Assembly (NCBI RefSeq): GCF_018812025.1
Contig: NC_063049.1
Span: forward strand, 18,405,758-18,469,757
Reading direction: 5' to 3'
DNA: 64,000 bases
From: Megalobrama amblycephala
Taxonomy: Eukaryota; Chordata; Actinopteri; Cypriniformes; Xenocyprididae
Positions within the stretch are counted from its first letter, which is position 1, and every line of letters begins with the position of its first letter. Under the pieces are notes generated by a model that saw only the letters and a program-made list of their open reading frames with translations, searched no databases and was not told where the DNA came from. The position numbers were made by a program, and so were the translations under genes. This document shows, in pieces, positions 61,890 through 64,000 of the stretch.

Positions 61890-62600
61890 TAATGAACATG
61901 TATATCCACGTGGGTGCATGCATTTAGATGTTGCGTCACTGTGCTGAATTGTAGATGCGTGTACGTACATACACATAAAACCAGAAACAATCACAAGCTG
62001 GGAAGTTGGATAACAGGAAATTAGTAATTTTAAAAGCAACAGTCTCTGTGCATAGATTGGAAGGAAGAAAAGAGAGAGAGAGAGAGGGCTCTAAATCTTC
62101 AGGCTGAACTGATGGATGTGTAGATAAATGGTAATGGAAATGAGAGTGCCGTGACTTTGCAGATGCTATGTTCTTCTTCAATGCAAAACGGCCATCACTC
62201 TTCCACCGACAGCTTAGCCTTGCCCTGTCCCTGCTAAGATGTACACAGATGAAGACGCAAGGAAATGCCACGCATAGGGGTTCTGTAGACTGTGAATGTG
62301 TGTCCAACTATCATGGGTGTAGGTGTCTGAAAATGCATTCTTCTGGTGTTTATTTGAAGTCAAGCTCTGTCATATTTCCAATAAATCCTACTGTTGGCAG
62401 CTCTAGGGTCATTAGTGATGGACTAACCAGCTCTCCTCCTACAGGTAATCTAGCTCTGTTCTAAACCCTAGTGAGCTGCCTTGCTGTCTACTGCCTACAA
62501 ACTACATAGGCAGCTACCTTGGGGGGGTGGGATCACACACATTTTCTGCCTCTCATGTTAATCTTGAGTACCTATAGAGTAGTATTGCATCCTTCATCTC
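61890..62600. other. Intronic DNA downstream of the exon candidate
   Basis: GA run at 62071-62086. At 62401-62444 an open 44-nt segment lies between a weak AG (TTGGCAG) and a GT (CTACAG|GTAATC). It could look like a micro-exon, but its phase does not match the candidate exon at 61707-61886. Confidence 0.3.
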
Positions 62601-62619
62601 CGAAAAGTCTTTAGTTTTA

Positions 62620-64000
62620 TCATATTTATAAAAGATACATACGCTGTACTGAGTCTTTCTGATAACAGCCGAGCTCCTGGAGGCGTGCCGTGTGGGCGAA
62701 GCTAAAGAATCACGAGCACGCGCAGGTTTTGCGTAGCGATCGTCTGCAAGCTATCAATGGTCAGCTAAACAAATGTATTTAAACGCACACAATACACCAT
62801 CGCATTATCCCTGGATAACTTTTGAATCACTATAATGAATATAGCGTATAGTGAATGATGAATAATGAATTTATTTACATTTGTGTTGTTTACATTATAT
62901 GCACTTAGACTCCTATTGCCAACAAAACAGACATTTGATGCAGTTTTACTCAACACCTGCGGTTCCGACTCATGACCGGGATCATTATCGTTGTGACCGC
63001 TCCATCTTTCAGTTTCAAACAATCTGTAAATCCAGCGTAGAACTGGGCCTTGTTTATAAAACCATAAGTGCCGATCCTGAGGGCTCCTGAGGTATTCTCC
63101 ATTAATTTTAACCAATAAAAAAGTGATTGCAACTATCAGACATGATTTATCCTTATTTTGATAGTTAATTTCAGGGTTCTTTGGGAAGCAAGGTTATCTT
63201 TACCTCACAACCAAAAACACACTTCTTTGGTGATATTGTTGATTTCGTGGTCTAAAAACAAAGTGACAAATCTTTCTCGAGCAAGTCCTGTGCAGCGCTG
63301 CCGATGACTTCCGTAAAGCCGAACAAAGCGTGTTGATGGGCTTGCTCTTGCACTCTCGCTCTGGTCAACGTGTACGCGTCTGATCTTCCGGGAGAAGTGG
63401 CGGTAAAAGGAGTTCTGACTACATAATAACGGGCCATACTCGGCGAAAAAAAAAGTTTGTGAGGAATCGGAAGAGTATTTTTGGCACAGAAATACTCTGT
63501 TATACGTCCAACTCGCATGCATTCAATAAGTCAGAATGCATGCGATGCTGATGTTAGACCTCAAAAGTAACTATGGTCTTGTTCAGAAAGACAGCAAACA
63601 TTTTATTTATTTATTTTTTGTCTGAACCAGATAATATTTGTTTAAAGCTGCAGTCTGTAAGTTTTGCCTCTTTGTTGCTATCTCTGTTTGAAACCTGCAA
63701 ATGTAGTTATTTGCGGAATTATCATCTTTACGTGAGTTGTGCATCGGCACGGCTCCTCAGTGCGGATGATTCTAATGCTCTGAGGAGAATGTGTGGCTAT
63801 CAGTCACCACACTGGTGGATGCTCTACAGGTACTTCGGAATCACAGATTGTAGTCTTGGAAGTATGAACAAAATAAGAATTTTCCCTGGAAAATGTCATC
63901 TTAAGTAAGTAACATCTGCCACTTTTGTTCTGACCAATTTAGAATAAAAAAAGCATTACAATAAATGGAGATTAAACCAATGGAGATTAAATCTAACAAT
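62620..64000. mobile_element. Probable cyprinid DNA-transposon sequence reaching the window edge
   Basis: The phrase TTTAAAGCTGCAGTCTGTAA at 63641 is a known type of TTAA-linked MITE end. The CpG-richer blocks at 62670-62760 and 63240-63420 are unlike the intron around them and resemble repeat interiors. Open frames on both strands here (up to 116 codons) show no family resemblance. Left end not placed; the right end may lie beyond the window. Confidence 0.4.

Noticed and set aside
62401..62444. Micro-exon continuing the 61.7-kb candidate
   Set aside because: The acceptor lacks a pyrimidine tract and the phase (2) does not fit the phase 1 donor; the phase 1 reading hits a stop.
63205..63522. 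105-codon minus-strand frame in CpG-richer DNA
   Set aside because: Probably repeat interior; two frames are open together and no domain is recognisable.

Overview
The window is 64 kb of AT-rich vertebrate nuclear DNA, almost certainly from a cyprinid fish (zebrafish, carp or barb group). The evidence is the repeat content: Tc1-like transposons, hAT foldback MITEs, TTAA-flanked piggyBac-like MITEs, a tRNA-derived SINE and long CA, TTCC and AAT microsatellites, in a combination typical of Danio and carp genomes. Nothing prokaryotic is present: no operons, rRNA, tRNA genes or CRISPR arrays.

Only one protein-coding exon of a host gene is convincing. It lies at 24196-24576 on the + strand and encodes a complete V-type Ig domain. 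It is a symmetric phase 1-1 exon of 127 codons with a consensus acceptor and donor. The sequence fits the first Ig domain of IGSF3 (EWI family). If so, the rest of the window is intron: at least 24 kb upstream and 39 kb downstream, with no other Ig-domain exon. A second, much weaker exon candidate lies at 61707-61886.

Region by region. 0.1-0.9 kb: a LINE 3' end split by a palindromic hAT MITE. 3.2-5.8 kb: a hAT element with an 8-bp target duplication, probably inside an older hAT. 7.5-8.8 kb: a piggyBac-like MITE inside a Tc/mariner-like MITE. 9.66-9.93 kb: a SINE. 14.2-16.5 kb: TA/CA repeats, then 1.67 kb of TTCC repeat. 26.5-29.3 kb: a broken Tc1 transposon split by a hAT element that carries a BED zinc-finger remnant. 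32.4-33.2 kb: an AAT-type array that switches strand. 35.0-35.3 kb: facing TG and CA tracts. 36.6-38.1 kb: a MITE holding a Harbinger-like element. 38.9-39.4 kb: a complete Tc/mariner-like MITE. 40.1-40.6 kb: a TTAA MITE. 42.5-43.7 kb: a second nested piggyBac-like copy. 47.6-49.5 kb: a Tc1 relic holding the third copy. 54.45-55.19 kb: a 738-bp foldback. 59.3-59.7 kb: a hAT MITE.

I found no new biological system. The most informative signals are the layered transposon insertions, where exact target-site duplications give relative ages; the strong foldbacks; a compact palindrome pair at 56.13-56.16 kb that resembles a homeodomain regulatory site; and the unassigned exon candidate near 61.7 kb. 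Element family names are assigned from terminal motifs and target duplications by eye, not by database search.
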